A stretch of 64,000 nucleotides of DNA from an uncultured Bacteroides sp. (GCA_900555635.1 USLU01000011.1:54775-118774), one strand, 5' to 3'. Counted from the stretch's first letter, positions 17,435 to 26,156 are shown. Notes: generated by a model not told the origin, from the sequence alone. Numbers and translations are program-made.

Positions 17435-17626
17435 TTGCTCTTTTATCGACTTCATCGAAACACTTAGTGAGGTTATATAGTAGGAAAAGCTCAAATGGAA
17501 TAAACGATTTATATAACCCATTCTGAACATCCTCAATCTTTTTATCGTTTATTTAAGAATCAGATATCTGTATCTCTGGTACAGTTCTGAGAATCGTATA
17601 AGTAGCTTAGTTAAAACATTCACTAT

Positions 17627-18355
17627 ATGAATTTAGAAGAAGTCCTCAATTATCGTCGCTCCGTGCGTGTGTATGATAAAGAAAAACCAATAGATCCGGA
17701 ACGGGTAAAACATTGTTTGGAGATGGCGACGTTGGCGCCCAACAGTTCGAATATGCAACTTTGGGAGTTTTACCACATCACCGATCCTCAATTGTTAGCG
17801 AAAGTTTCGCATGCCTGCCTCGATCAGAAATCAACTTCCACGGCTTCGCAAGTAGTTGTTTTCGTAGTACGGCGGGATGCTTACAGAAAACACGCGCGGT
17901 TCGTACTCGACTTTGAACGGGAAAATATTCAGCGCAATAGTCCTAAAGAACGGTAGGCGAAGCGCATCAAAGACCGTGAATTGTACTACGGGTTCTTGAT
18001 GCCGTTTGTGTATGCACGGTTCTTAGGACTATTAGGGTTATTCCGTAAACTACTGGCAAATGTCATCAGCATTTTCCGCCCTATGATGCTCGAAGTTTCC
18101 GAGAATGACATGCGCGTGGTTGCCCATAAATCCTGTGCGCTTGCCGCCCAAACCTTTATGATTGCAATGGCAAACGAAGGATATGATACCTGTCCTTTGG
18201 AAGGACTGGATAGCCGCCGGCTTAAAAGAGCATTGAAGCTTCCTTATGGCGCGGAAATAAACATGGTGATCCCCTGTGGTATACGGGATGGAAATAAAGG
18301 AATTTGGGGAGACCGGTGCAGACTGCCGTTTGAGGAAGTCTATCAAAAGATTTAG
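17627..18355 (+). pseudogene. nitroreductase family gene interrupted by an amber codon
   Basis: Codons 1-109 encode a nitroreductase start (MNLEEVLNYRRSVRVYDKEK, then LAPNSSNMQLWEFY). An in-frame TAG lies at 17954-17956, and the same frame continues without a shift (AKRIKDRELYYGF through GLDSRRLKRALKLP) to the TAG at 18355. Read through, it would be 242 residues, normal for the family. A single CAG-to-TAG transition would explain the break. The downstream half has no good start of its own. It is probably a recent pseudogene or a strain-specific mutation; a sequencing error is possible. Confidence 0.8.
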
Positions 18356-18386
18356 GGGCGTTGTTGGATCAGGGTAACTCAGCATT

Positions 18387-18995
18387 TCATTCTACTTCCG
18401 GCATTTCCCAAACTCCTGATTTATTCATCCGGTAACTTCTCTCTATCTTTTTCGGAGCGTCAGCTTCCAAGGCATAGAGAATCTCGCGGCTGAATTCCAA
18501 GGCAGCAAATCCGTTGGCAGTTACAATATTTCCATCTCTTACTGCCGGCTCATTTATATAATGGCGTTCGCCTGTATAATTTGTCCCGGAATAACCTTTC
18601 AGGAACTGCAATACGTTACTGGTGTGCTTCACCTCATTCAGAAAACCGTGCATTCCGAGAAAGACGGATGCATTGCAGATACCTGCTACCAGTTTCTTGT
18701 TCTCAATAGCATCTTTTACTAACGGAACAATAAGTTCTGCTTCGGGGGTAAACCAACTCATGCCACCGATTAATATGATGCCTGCATAATCGGCAGGAAT
18801 ATTGTTGATGTCATAGTCGGGCAATACTTTGAAACCGCCGATAGATGTCACCGGTTCTTTGGTTACTGATACTGTTTTCACGATGTATTTGCACTCGCTT
18901 CCGGGCTCAACTCCGGCATGTAGGTTGGGTGCGATATAAGCTCCTTCCCAATCGGCAAAATCATTCAATATGACGAATAGAATTTCTTTCTTCAT
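18387..18995 (-). CDS. DJ-1/PfpI family protein
   Basis: The 202-residue protein has the class I glutamine-amidotransferase-like fold: FVILNDFADWEG with a conserved Glu17, IILIGGMSWF, and the nucleophile elbow AGICNAS with Cys107, then GFAALEFSREIL. Family members include proteases, chaperones and glyoxalase or deglycase enzymes; which applies is unclear. A -7-like TATTTTTG is visible on the minus strand at 19038-19031, about 36 bp upstream. It converges on the broken nitroreductase gene, about 30 bp from its end. Confidence 0.85.
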   Translation of the reverse strand: MKKEILFVILNDFADWEGAYIAPNLHAGVEPGSECKYIVKTVSVTKEPVTSIGGFKVLPDYDINNIPADYAGIILIGGMSWFTPEAELIVPLVKDAIENKKLVAGICNASVFLGMHGFLNEVKHTSNVLQFLKGYSGTNYTGERHYINEPAVRDGNIVTANGFAALEFSREILYALEADAPKKIERSYRMNKSGVWEMPEVE

Positions 18996-19064
18996 TATCT
19001 ATTGTTTTAATTTATATGGTAATTTGGATACAAAAATAGTTGAAAGTGTTACACCTCCATACGT

Positions 19065-19400
19065 TTACGGCAAACTATTTTTCAGAAGCTCTTCGAGAAG
19101 GGCATCACGATATGAATTTCCTATAGCTATTTCATAACTCTTGATGAAAACATCGTTACTACTGAAGGAGTCAATGTGGTCTTTGTTGACAATATACGAT
19201 CTGCTGATTCGAAAAAAGGTGCTTTTAGGCAACAAGTCGTGTATACTTTTTACATTCATACGGGTTATTATATGCTGTCCGTTTTCCATTTGGATGATTA
19301 CATAATCTTTTAATCCCTCTATGAAAAGAATATTGTTCAGGATTACTTTGAAATAACGTCTGTCGGATTTGACAAAAATATATTCTTCCATGCTCTTCAT
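19065..19400 (-). CDS. stand-alone LytTR DNA-binding domain protein
   Basis: This 111-residue protein is essentially only a LytTR domain (EYIFVKSDRRYFKV, FIEGLKDYVIIQMENGQHIITR, FFRISRSYIVNKDHI). It lacks a receiver domain. Its ATG overlaps the TGA of the upstream DUF1062 gene by four bases, so translation is probably coupled. Without a receiver it cannot be a standard phospho-regulated response regulator; it may be constitutive or respond to the partner protein. No relic of a receiver domain is seen upstream, so this looks like its natural form. Confidence 0.85.
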   Translation of the reverse strand: MKSMEEYIFVKSDRRYFKVILNNILFIEGLKDYVIIQMENGQHIITRMNVKSIHDLLPKSTFFRISRSYIVNKDHIDSFSSNDVFIKSYEIAIGNSYRDALLEELLKNSLP

Positions 19401-20011
19401 ACTGTTTTATTATATATGCGTTGTAACTTCTCTTTGTCTATCAGTACAATATCCCCGTTCTTCGCTTTATGTTTCTTTAGTGGGTAATTCTCAGGAGTAA
19501 AAATAACTTCTGCATTAATCATCTGTTCAAACAGATTGGCAGATAATCCTAAACAAGACCGGACAACTGTGGATAGTTTTAGCCCGAATTCAAAGGGCAT
19601 TTGAATTTTGAATGCTACAATTTCAGCGTTTGCATCCAAAATGCTATTTATAGAGATGTTGTTATGTTCTATTTCATATTCTACACTGCTCCAATCAATC
19701 TCTACATTATTTTTTCGCCCTGTTTCAGCAGAAAAGGCATATTCGCAGGCTGTGTCTTCATCATTCTCGAAAAACTTATGGAGCAAGTCTTTTCTTATCA
19801 GTTCGGGTTTTGTACGTGAGAATAGGGTTAAGTTATAGGTGCTGTCACATTCTACACATCGATAAATCAGCCATACATCAATGTTTCTTTTTTGGGCGTT
19901 CACTCTGAACTTATCGCTGCAATAGAATCTGTTACAACTACAGTGATTGCATTTTCTTTTTAAGGTGGGTGTGTTTTTAACCTTGATTTTCCATATATAT
20001 TCTGTTCTCAT
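19397..20011 (-). CDS. DUF1062 domain-containing protein
   Basis: The 204-residue soluble protein carries zinc-binding-like cysteine pairs near its start (CNHCSCNRFYCS, about residues 21-32, and YRCVECDSTYNLTL, about 51-64), then a helical body and a C-terminal basic part. The Cys arrangement and the IDVWLIYRC segment match DUF1062, a family of unknown function often beside small regulators. It forms a two-gene operon with the stand-alone LytTR gene. A zinc-dependent sensing or RNA/DNA-binding role is possible but not shown. Confidence 0.75.
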   Translation of the reverse strand: MRTEYIWKIKVKNTPTLKRKCNHCSCNRFYCSDKFRVNAQKRNIDVWLIYRCVECDSTYNLTLFSRTKPELIRKDLLHKFFENDEDTACEYAFSAETGRKNNVEIDWSSVEYEIEHNNISINSILDANAEIVAFKIQMPFEFGLKLSTVVRSCLGLSANLFEQMINAEVIFTPENYPLKKHKAKNGDIVLIDKEKLQRIYNKTV

Positions 20012-20053
20012 TATCTATACTGTGCTTATTGTTCTTTGAAGGATTTAAATAAT

Positions 20054-20145
20054 ATTCACAGCGTTACAGTATATGGCAACTTAACAGTTGTCATAAACTA
20101 CAATAGCAGATGCTTATGTCTCTTTAGGGGGACAATGCTGTGAAT
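20054..20145. other. nested inverted repeats in a 455-bp gap
   Basis: Outer arms ATTCACAGC (20054-20062) and GCTGTGAAT (20137-20145) enclose an inner hairpin ATGGCAACT/AGTTGTCAT (20073-20094) with a 4-bp loop. The layout could be a structured RNA leader or a recombination or binding site. The rest of 20012-20408 shows no gene and no other structure. Confidence 0.4.
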
Positions 20146-20408
20146 GAAAAAAATGTTATAAGAAACCTGTTCAAGTAGGATTACCCGAACGAAAGAATTA
20201 TTAACCTGCGGTTTATGAGGCTAATATTATGCCAGTATAAATTTCAGAATTGATCTCAAAATGTGAATATTATGGTTACAATGCACAAAGATATTATTTT
20301 TCTTTATACACTTTTGAAAAAGTAGACGGATGATACCTTGGAGAAGGTTGAATTTAACTTTTTTGTATACGAAGGGTAGATTATACCGCTATAGAAAACA
20401 GGTGTTAC

Positions 20409-20440
20409 TTTCATAAAGTATCAAAATAGATATAACTTTG
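20409..20440 (+). promoter_or_regulatory. putative promoter of the nitroreductase gene at 20467
   Basis: A -33-like TTTC (20409-20412), a 20-bp spacer and -7 TAACTTTG (20433-20440) fit the Bacteroides consensus, 26 bp before the start codon. Confidence 0.6.
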
Positions 20441-20466
20441 CTCCGAACATTAAAATCAATAACATT

Positions 20467-20976
20467 ATGGACTTTTTAGAACTTACAAAAAGACGCTTTT
20501 CTGCAAGAAGTTATAAATCGGATGCAGTGGAGCAAGAGAAATTAAACTATATAATAGAATGTGCTCGCTTTGCTCCTTCTGCTGTTAATTACCAGCCATG
20601 GCACTTTTTGATAGTCAAGAGTGAAGAACAACGGCTGAAAGTACAACAATGCTATAATAGAGAATGGTTTACCGGTGCCCCGGTTTACATTATTGTATGT
20701 GTAGATACTTCCGTTGCGTGGGTACGTAAGTCTGATAATAAGAATCATGCGGATATTGATGCCGCTATTGCAACAGAACACATTTGTTTGGCTGCAACTT
20801 CTCTTGGATTGGGTACTTGCTGGGTGTGTAACTTTGATTTGGAAATACTTAAGGCTAATTTTCAGTTACCTTCTGAAAAATGCCCTGTTGCCATTATATC
20901 ATTAGGATATGTAAATGAATTGCCTAAACATTCTTCTGCCAGAAAATCTGTAGATGAAATAGTTACAATCTTATAA
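20467..20976 (+). CDS. nitroreductase family protein
   Basis: This is a compact 169-residue FMN-dependent nitroreductase. FMN-binding RRFSARSYKS and APSAVNYQPWHFLIV are at the start, HADIDAAIATEHICLAATSLGLGTCWV is in the middle, and the C-terminal sheet is PVAIISLGYVNE. These enzymes reduce nitro compounds, quinones or flavins with NAD(P)H. The protein is small but within the range of the short subgroup. It stands alone, with its own promoter and a terminator-like hairpin at 21054-21097. Confidence 0.87.
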   Translation: MDFLELTKRRFSARSYKSDAVEQEKLNYIIECARFAPSAVNYQPWHFLIVKSEEQRLKVQQCYNREWFTGAPVYIIVCVDTSVAWVRKSDNKNHADIDAAIATEHICLAATSLGLGTCWVCNFDLEILKANFQLPSEKCPVAIISLGYVNELPKHSSARKSVDEIVTIL

Positions 20977-21053
20977 ACTAAAACGATGATACCATGAAAA
21001 CAGAATTCCTTGTAAGGTGGTACGCAAAATAAGTGGAAAGTAAAGCGATGATT

Positions 21054-21097
21054 AAATTCGTGGGACTTTTTTCAATTAGATTTTAGTCCCACGATTT
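21054..21097. terminator. hairpin downstream of nitroreductase gene
   Basis: Arms around CGTGGGACT (21059-21067) and AGTCCCACG (21085-21093), extended by A/T pairs, surround a T-rich loop. It is probably the terminator of the nitroreductase unit. Confidence 0.55.
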
Positions 21098-21151
21098 ATC
21101 CATCGATAATATGCTTGAAACGGCTATTTTCTGCTACCTGCCAGAAAAAAG

Positions 21152-21184
21152 AAATCCCTGATAATGTATGATTATCAGGGATTT
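21152..21184 (-). terminator. terminator of tRNA-Lys
   Basis: Perfect 14-bp arms AAATCCCTGATAAT and ATTATCAGGGATTT surround a 5-bp loop. On the minus strand a T-rich run follows the stem, so it is a classical intrinsic terminator for the tRNA transcript. Confidence 0.8.
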
Positions 21185-21208
21185 GCTTGATTTTTCTTGT
21201 TGTTTCAG

Positions 21209-21281
21209 TGATCCGCTTGGGGCTCGAACCCAAGACCCCAACATTAAAAGTGTTGTGCTCTACCTGCTGAGCTAGCGAATC
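21209..21281 (-). tRNA. tRNA-Lys (anticodon TTT)
   Basis: The 73-nt cloverleaf on the minus strand has acceptor arms GATTCGC/GCGGATC with one G-T wobble, D arm GCTC/GAGC, and anticodon stem CAACA/TGTTG with loop CTTTTAA giving anticodon TTT. The T arm is TTGGG/CCCAA with TTCGAGC in the loop, and the discriminator is A. CCA is not encoded. Confidence 0.95.
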
Positions 21282-21307
21282 AATCCTTTATTGCTGTTAA
21301 GCGGGTG

Positions 21308-21337
21308 CAAAGATAGGCACTTTTATTGAAAAAGCAA
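21308..21337 (-). promoter_or_regulatory. putative promoter of tRNA-Lys
   Basis: Minus-strand -7 TATCTTTG (21315-21308), a 19-bp spacer and -33-like TTG (21337-21335) lie about 27 bp upstream of the tRNA. Confidence 0.6.
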
Positions 21338-21385
21338 GGGAATAAAAGAAAAAAGTTTGCATAAATTATTCTGTATACCCTTTCT

Positions 21386-22492
21386 TTATTGATTATCAGT
21401 AGGTTCTATGCTGCGAAAATTTTCTTTATTAATGATGAAACGTTGATAGTATGAAATCATTAGAGTAGTAAGAGGAAGAGCTATGATCATACCTAACATA
21501 CCCATTAGTGAACCCCAAATAGACAGGGATAATAAGATGATGGCAGGGTTCAATCCTGTAATCTTACCCATAACACGTGGGACAATAATTCCGTCTTGGA
21601 TAGCCTGTACGACTGCAAATACTGCTGTGGCTGAAGCTATTATTATCCAGAAATTACCTCCTGTATCTGAAGCTTTTAGTATAGCAAGTATAATCGTTGG
21701 GACAAATCCGATAATTTGTAAATAAGGCACCATGTTTAGAGCACCAATAAAAAGTCCTAAGCCTATTGCTAGTGGAAAATCTATAATTAGAAACCCAATG
21801 CTGAAAAGGATGCCAACACAAAGGGCTACAAATGCCTGGCCTCGAAAATATTTGTTCATGCCATCTTTCACATCGTTTAGTAGTTCTACAACGAAAGGAC
21901 GATATTTTTGGGGGATAAGATGAGTCCAACCTTCAGAAATGCTTTCATAATCTAATAGTATAAAGACTATATATAAAAGTATTATGAAGAATGTAAAGAA
22001 GCTGAATAATAGGTTTACTGATTCTGATAATAGTGCCCACAACCGGGGAACACCTTCTTTTATAGCATCCATTAAACTCTCTTCTTTGAATAATCGAGTA
22101 ATGAAATCAGAATCGATATTCTCTCGGAGGAATTCTGATAATGTTTTAGGAACATTGCTATTGTAAGATCCACCTGAAAAGTATTCAATCAGAAGGTCTT
22201 GTACTCGTCCAAATTCCTGAATCATGGGAGGAACGAGTAAATAGAAGGCTGTTCCACAAACAATCAATAGAGTGAGCAAGGCACAAAATATGGAAATAAT
22301 CCGATACTTTAGTTTGAGCTTATATTGGAAAAATGTGACTAATGGATATATTAAGTAGGCAATGAGCCATGCTATAAAGAATGGCAACAACACACTGCTT
22401 AAGCGCTTTAGGAGCATGAGTATGCCAACAATGATAAGTCCGAGGATGACACCTCGAATAAAACTATCGAATGTAATCTTTTTGCGCTCCAT
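21386..22492 (-). CDS. AI-2E family transporter
   Basis: The 368-residue membrane protein has the AI-2E (PerM/TqsA-like) pattern: two N-terminal helices (GVILGLIIVGILMLLKRLSSVLLPFFIAWLIAY), a central amphipathic stretch of about 110 residues, then the conserved block GALNMVPYLQIIGFVPTIIL and PRVMGKITGLNPAIILLSL. Members move small molecules or ions, and only some relate to autoinducer-2. It lies 25 bp downstream of thymidine kinase on the same strand and is probably cotranscribed with it. Confidence 0.85.
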   Translation of the reverse strand: MERKKITFDSFIRGVILGLIIVGILMLLKRLSSVLLPFFIAWLIAYLIYPLVTFFQYKLKLKYRIISIFCALLTLLIVCGTAFYLLVPPMIQEFGRVQDLLIEYFSGGSYNSNVPKTLSEFLRENIDSDFITRLFKEESLMDAIKEGVPRLWALLSESVNLLFSFFTFFIILLYIVFILLDYESISEGWTHLIPQKYRPFVVELLNDVKDGMNKYFRGQAFVALCVGILFSIGFLIIDFPLAIGLGLFIGALNMVPYLQIIGFVPTIILAILKASDTGGNFWIIIASATAVFAVVQAIQDGIIVPRVMGKITGLNPAIILLSLSIWGSLMGMLGMIIALPLTTLMISYYQRFIINKENFRSIEPTDNQ

Positions 22493-22517
22493 AAGACTCT
22501 GAATTTATTAGTTTGGA

Positions 22518-23123
22518 TTATTGCTGTTTGCTCTTTTGGTCTTCTTTGATAGCATGCTGATAACATTCCCGACATAGCGGTTCGTATTCAGCAGTTTCAC
22601 CGAGCAAAACTTGTTTGTCGTTTTTGACGGTACGGTGAGAGAAAGATGCCAATTGCCCACATTTTACACAAATAGCATGTACTTTGGATACTTCATCTGC
22701 TATAGCACATAGTCCTGGCATAGGACCGAATGGAACTCCACGGAAATCCATATCCAGCCCTGCTATTATAACGCGTATTCCATTGTTGGCAAGTTGATTG
22801 CACACATCAATTAAACCATTATCAAAAAATTGTGCTTCGTCAATGCCGACAACGTCGATTTCAGAAGTAAATAGCAAAATACTTGCAGACGAATCGATAG
22901 GAGTGGAGGCTATTGAATGACTATCATGAGATACTACGTCTGCCTCAGAATAGCGTGTATCAATAGCTGGTTTATATATTTCCACTCGTTGTTTGGCAAA
23001 TTTTGCACGTTTTAATCGTCGTATTAATTCTTCTGTTTTGCCGGAGAACATGGAGCCACAAATGACTTCAATCCTTCCTCTACGTTTGGTTTCTTGTATA
23101 TGATCTTCCGAGAATACTACCAT
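22518..23123 (-). CDS. tdk: thymidine kinase
   Basis: From the ATG at 23123 the protein is about 201 residues, normal for type II thymidine kinase. The P-loop is GSMFSGKTEEL, the Walker B/lasso site is DEAQFFD, and there are two zinc-binding CxxC pairs (CVKCGQLA and CRECYQH). It phosphorylates thymidine to dTMP in pyrimidine salvage. The frame is open 21 codons further upstream, but that region overlaps the divergent promoters, so the internal MVVFSEDH start is preferred. A -7 box TACTTTTG lies at 23154-23147 on the minus strand. Confidence 0.92.
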   Translation of the reverse strand: MVVFSEDHIQETKRRGRIEVICGSMFSGKTEELIRRLKRAKFAKQRVEIYKPAIDTRYSEADVVSHDSHSIASTPIDSSASILLFTSEIDVVGIDEAQFFDNGLIDVCNQLANNGIRVIIAGLDMDFRGVPFGPMPGLCAIADEVSKVHAICVKCGQLASFSHRTVKNDKQVLLGETAEYEPLCRECYQHAIKEDQKSKQQ

Positions 23124-23146
23124 GGTTTTAGGTGTTATATTTAGCG

Positions 23147-23204
23147 CAAAAGTAATACTTTTGTTGGCTTTCAGAGATTTTTTCATTATTTATTTCTACA
23201 TTTG
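23147..23204. promoter_or_regulatory. divergent promoter region between tdk and the unknown gene
   Basis: Minus-strand -7 TACTTTTG (23154-23147) serves tdk, and plus-strand -7 TACATTTG (23197-23204) serves the gene to the right. The boxes are about 40 bp apart back to back. The -33 parts are weak. Confidence 0.5.
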
Positions 23205-23214
23205 CGGCATTAAC

Positions 23215-23748
23215 ATGGAGTGTGTAGAAAATATGCAAACCTTACTAAACGACATAGAACTGGACATTCAGGAATTGAAATGTTTGATGAAGGCTATTGC
23301 TGGTGATACCAATTCGGCATTGCGAGTAGTAGCAAAACGTAGTATTCAGCAGATGAAAATGCGTTTGGATGAACTACAGAAAATGTTAGATGACGTTCCT
23401 GAAATTACCCCGATTATAACTGGTGTTATTAGAAATGACCAAGAACAAACTGTAGTTAGTGCTGCTGAACCGATGTTATCTCCTGTAGCTTCATCTTCAC
23501 CTATTTTGGCAGAATGTATTAAACCCTCTAAAGATCTGCGTCATGCTATTAGCTTGAATGATTCATTTCGTTTTACTCGTGAACTGTTTGGCGGTGATGC
23601 ATTGCGCATGAATGAAATAGTGCGTCTATTAGGTGAAGCGTCTAATTTGGATAAGGCGATAGCCATTTTTAATTCTGAGGTACAACTGGATGAAGAGAGT
23701 GAAGCTGTATCTGATTTTATAGAACTCCTTAAAAAACACTTTAGTTAA
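23215..23748 (+). CDS. hypothetical cytosolic protein upstream of rsmI
   Basis: I do not recognise this protein of about 177 residues. It has a helical N-terminal half (LLNDIELDIQELKCLMKAI, then QQMKMRLDELQKML, coiled-coil-like), a Pro/Ser-rich linker (about 75-100), and a C-terminal helical part (RHAISLNDSFRFTRELFGGDALRMNEIV and DEESEAVSDFIELLKKHF). No signal peptide is credible; the longer open frame upstream crosses the divergent promoters. Because the -7 box is so close to the ATG at 23215, the next ATG at 23233 may be the true start. It is 7 bp from rsmI and thus in its operon. Confidence 0.65.
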   Translation: MECVENMQTLLNDIELDIQELKCLMKAIAGDTNSALRVVAKRSIQQMKMRLDELQKMLDDVPEITPIITGVIRNDQEQTVVSAAEPMLSPVASSSPILAECIKPSKDLRHAISLNDSFRFTRELFGGDALRMNEIVRLLGEASNLDKAIAIFNSEVQLDEESEAVSDFIELLKKHFS

Positions 23749-23755
23749 TTCACCG

Positions 23756-24436
23756 ATGGATATGGGAAAACTTTATGTGGTACCTACTCCGGTAGGAAAT
23801 TTGGAAGATATGACATTTCGTGCTATCCGAATATTGAAGGAAGCCGATTTGATACTTGCTGAAGATACGCGTACTTCCGGGATTTTGCTAAAACATTTTG
23901 AAATAAAGAACTCCATGCAGTCCCACCATAAATTTAATGAACATAAAATGGTGGAAAGTGTTGTTAATAGAATAAAGGGAGGCGAAACGGTGGCTCTTAT
24001 TTCTGATGCAGGTACGCCTGGAATATCAGATCCTGGCTTCTTGGTGGTAAGAGAATGTGTTCGTAATGGCATTGAAGTACAATGTCTGCCGGGAGCGACT
24101 GCCTTTGTACCGGCATTGGTTGCGTCTGGATTGCCAAATGAGAAGTTCTGTTTCGAAGGATTTCTTCCACAAAAGAAAGGACGTATGACACGTTTGAAAA
24201 CATTGGCACAAGAATATCGTACAATGGTTTTTTACGAGTCACCCCATAGGTTGGTAAAAGCCTTGACACAATTTGCCGAGCATTTTGGTGCAGAACGTCA
24301 AGCATCTGTTTCGCGAGAGATTTCTAAATTGCATGAAGAAACGGTTCGTGGAACTCTCGCCGAGCTAATTGGCCATTTTACGACCAATGAACCTCGTGGT
24401 GAAATAGTAATTGTAGTAGCAGGAATAGACGATTAA
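23756..24436 (+). CDS. rsmI: 16S rRNA (cytidine1402-2'-O)-methyltransferase
   Basis: This is a 226-residue SAM-dependent methyltransferase of the tetrapyrrole-methylase fold. Motifs are LYVVPTPVGNLEDMTFRAI, ILAEDTRTSGILLKHF, ALISDAGTPGISDPGF and LPGATAFVPALVASGLP, characteristic of RsmI, which modifies C1402 in the ribosomal decoding centre. An alternative ATG two codons later gives MGKLYVV, equally plausible. It follows the unknown gene by 7 bp and precedes the coiled-coil lipoprotein gene by 34 bp. Confidence 0.93.
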   Translation: MDMGKLYVVPTPVGNLEDMTFRAIRILKEADLILAEDTRTSGILLKHFEIKNSMQSHHKFNEHKMVESVVNRIKGGETVALISDAGTPGISDPGFLVVRECVRNGIEVQCLPGATAFVPALVASGLPNEKFCFEGFLPQKKGRMTRLKTLAQEYRTMVFYESPHRLVKALTQFAEHFGAERQASVSREISKLHEETVRGTLAELIGHFTTNEPRGEIVIVVAGIDD

Positions 24437-24470
24437 ATAACTTCATTAACAAAACGTAAATTAAAAGCGT

Positions 24471-25349
24471 ATGAAAAAGTTAGCTGTTTTGATTGTATGC
24501 GGTGCTGTAATGGCTTCGTGTAATGGCTTTTCAGGTGGTAGTAAAGACCAGTTGAAAGCTGAAAATGATTCTCTTTTGATGGAACTGACACAGCGTAATG
24601 CTGAATTGGATGAGATGATGGGAACTTTTAATGATATTTCTGAAGGATTTCGTCAAATCAATGCTGCCGAAAGCCGTGTGGATTTACAACGTGGTGCTGT
24701 GGCTGAGGGTTCTTTAAGCGCTAAAGAGCAGATCTCTTCTGATATTGAATTTATCCGTAAGCAGATGGAAGAAAACAAAGAACAGATTTCCAAACTGCAA
24801 GCAATGCTGAAAAGCAGCAAGACTAATTCAACTCAATTGAAGAAAGCTGTTGAATCTTTAACTCAGGAATTGGTTACTAAGACTCAACGTATAGAAGAAT
24901 TGCAAGCAGAATTGGCTTCAAAAAATATTCGTATTCAGGAGTTGGATGCTGCTGTTACAGGTTTATCTGCTGATAAAGATATGTTGGCTGCTGAGAATGA
25001 AGCAAAATCTAAGACAGTTTCCGAGCAAGACAAGGCTCTTAATACTGCTTGGTTCGTTTTCGGAACAAAGAAAGAATTGAAAGATCAGAAGATTTTGACG
25101 AATACCGGACTCTTTAAGAAGGGACAAGTTCTGAAAGACGGAGATATTAACAAGGATTACTTTACACAAGTGGATATTCGTACTACAAAAGAAATTAAGT
25201 TGTATTCTAAGGACGCTGAGATATTGACAACTCAACCGACGGGATCTTATTCTTTGGAAAAAGATGATAAGGGGCAACTTACTTTGAAGATCACCAATCC
25301 GAAAGAATTTTGGAGTGTATCTAAGTATTTGGTAATTCAAGTGAAGTAA
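24471..25349 (+). CDS. coiled-coil lipoprotein
   Basis: This 292-residue lipoprotein (Cys17 in MASCNG) has a long coiled coil (about residues 28-185, with heptads such as LKAENDSLLMELTQRNAELDE and QRIEELQAELASKN). The C-terminal globular part of about 100 residues contains WFVFGTKKELKDQKIL and FWSVSKYLVIQVK. It resembles Bacteroides proteins of unknown function that link the outer membrane to the periplasm; the role is inferred from shape only. It may be cotranscribed with rsmI. A hairpin near 25385-25436 (GTTGCTGCAGAC and the later TTCTGCAGCAA) may end the transcript. Confidence 0.7.
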   Translation: MKKLAVLIVCGAVMASCNGFSGGSKDQLKAENDSLLMELTQRNAELDEMMGTFNDISEGFRQINAAESRVDLQRGAVAEGSLSAKEQISSDIEFIRKQMEENKEQISKLQAMLKSSKTNSTQLKKAVESLTQELVTKTQRIEELQAELASKNIRIQELDAAVTGLSADKDMLAAENEAKSKTVSEQDKALNTAWFVFGTKKELKDQKILTNTGLFKKGQVLKDGDINKDYFTQVDIRTTKEIKLYSKDAEILTTQPTGSYSLEKDDKGQLTLKITNPKEFWSVSKYLVIQVK

Positions 25350-25457
25350 TACGCTATTGTGTATTTTTAATTAAAAATAAGTTGCTGCAGACTTATGCGG
25401 AGAATACTTTCTCTGTGTAGTTCTGCAGCAATTTGTTTTTAGTCTTATAGGTAGTCT

Positions 25458-26156
25458 ATGGCTTATTCATATAAAAATCTGTTTTTTGATCTTGACGATA
25501 CTTTGTGGGCTTTCTCAGAGAATGCACGTGATACATTTGAAGAAATGTATTTTAAGTATCATTACGATCGTTATTTTGACTCTTTTGAGCATTATTATAA
25601 AATTTATCAAGACCGTAATTTAGAGTTATGGGCCGAATATGGTGATGGGCGGATTACAAAAGAGGATTTGAATCGTCAACGTTTTCTGTATCCGTTGGAA
25701 GCTGTTGGTGTTGCCGATGCTGCGTTAGCGAAAGCCTTTTCTGATGATTTCTTTTCAGTCATCCCAACTAAAAGTAAATTGATGCCGTTCGCGAAAGAAG
25801 TGCTGGACTATTTATCAGGGAAATATAGATTATATATTCTTTCTAATGGTTTTCAAGAACTTCAATGTCATAAAATGCATTCGGCCGGAATAGCTCATTA
25901 TTTTAAAAAAGTTATTCTGTCGGATGATATCGGAGTGTTGAAACCTTGGCCTGAAATTTTTCATTTTGCACTTTCAGCCACTCAATCAGAATTGAAGGAT
26001 TCACTAATGATAGGTGATAGCTGGGATAATGATATAACCGGAGCAAAAAATGTGGGTATGCATCAGGTGTTCTATAATGTGAATGGCAAAACTGATCTTC
26101 CTTTCCGACCTACTTATCATATCACTAACTTGAAAGATTTAATGCAAATTTTGTGA
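25458..26156 (+). CDS. YjjG-type HAD hydrolase (noncanonical pyrimidine nucleotidase)
   Basis: The 232-residue HAD-superfamily phosphatase has motif I FFDLDDTLWAF with the nucleophile Asp, a helical cap domain (about 30-95), motif II LSNGF, motif III Lys in LKPWPEIF, and motif IV MIGDSWDNDITGAKNVGMH. The YjjG subgroup dephosphorylates noncanonical pyrimidine nucleotides and may clean nucleotide pools. The substrate here is inferred from subfamily resemblance. The stop overlaps the -33 region of the next gene's promoter. Confidence 0.85.
   Translation: MAYSYKNLFFDLDDTLWAFSENARDTFEEMYFKYHYDRYFDSFEHYYKIYQDRNLELWAEYGDGRITKEDLNRQRFLYPLEAVGVADAALAKAFSDDFFSVIPTKSKLMPFAKEVLDYLSGKYRLYILSNGFQELQCHKMHSAGIAHYFKKVILSDDIGVLKPWPEIFHFALSATQSELKDSLMIGDSWDNDITGAKNVGMHQVFYNVNGKTDLPFRPTYHITNLKDLMQIL

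Noticed and set aside
17981..18355. Second half of the broken nitroreductase as an independent gene
   Set aside because: It is in the same frame as the first half, has no own promoter or N-terminal FMN motif, and reads as the direct continuation.
20994..21032. Twelve-codon open frame after the nitroreductase gene
   Set aside because: Too short, no ribosome site or conservation evidence, and followed at once by the terminator hairpin.
23122..23214. Overlapping N-terminal extensions of thymidine kinase and the divergent unknown gene
   Set aside because: They would overlap each other across two back-to-back -7 boxes. Internal starts at 23123 and 23215 or 23233 fit better.
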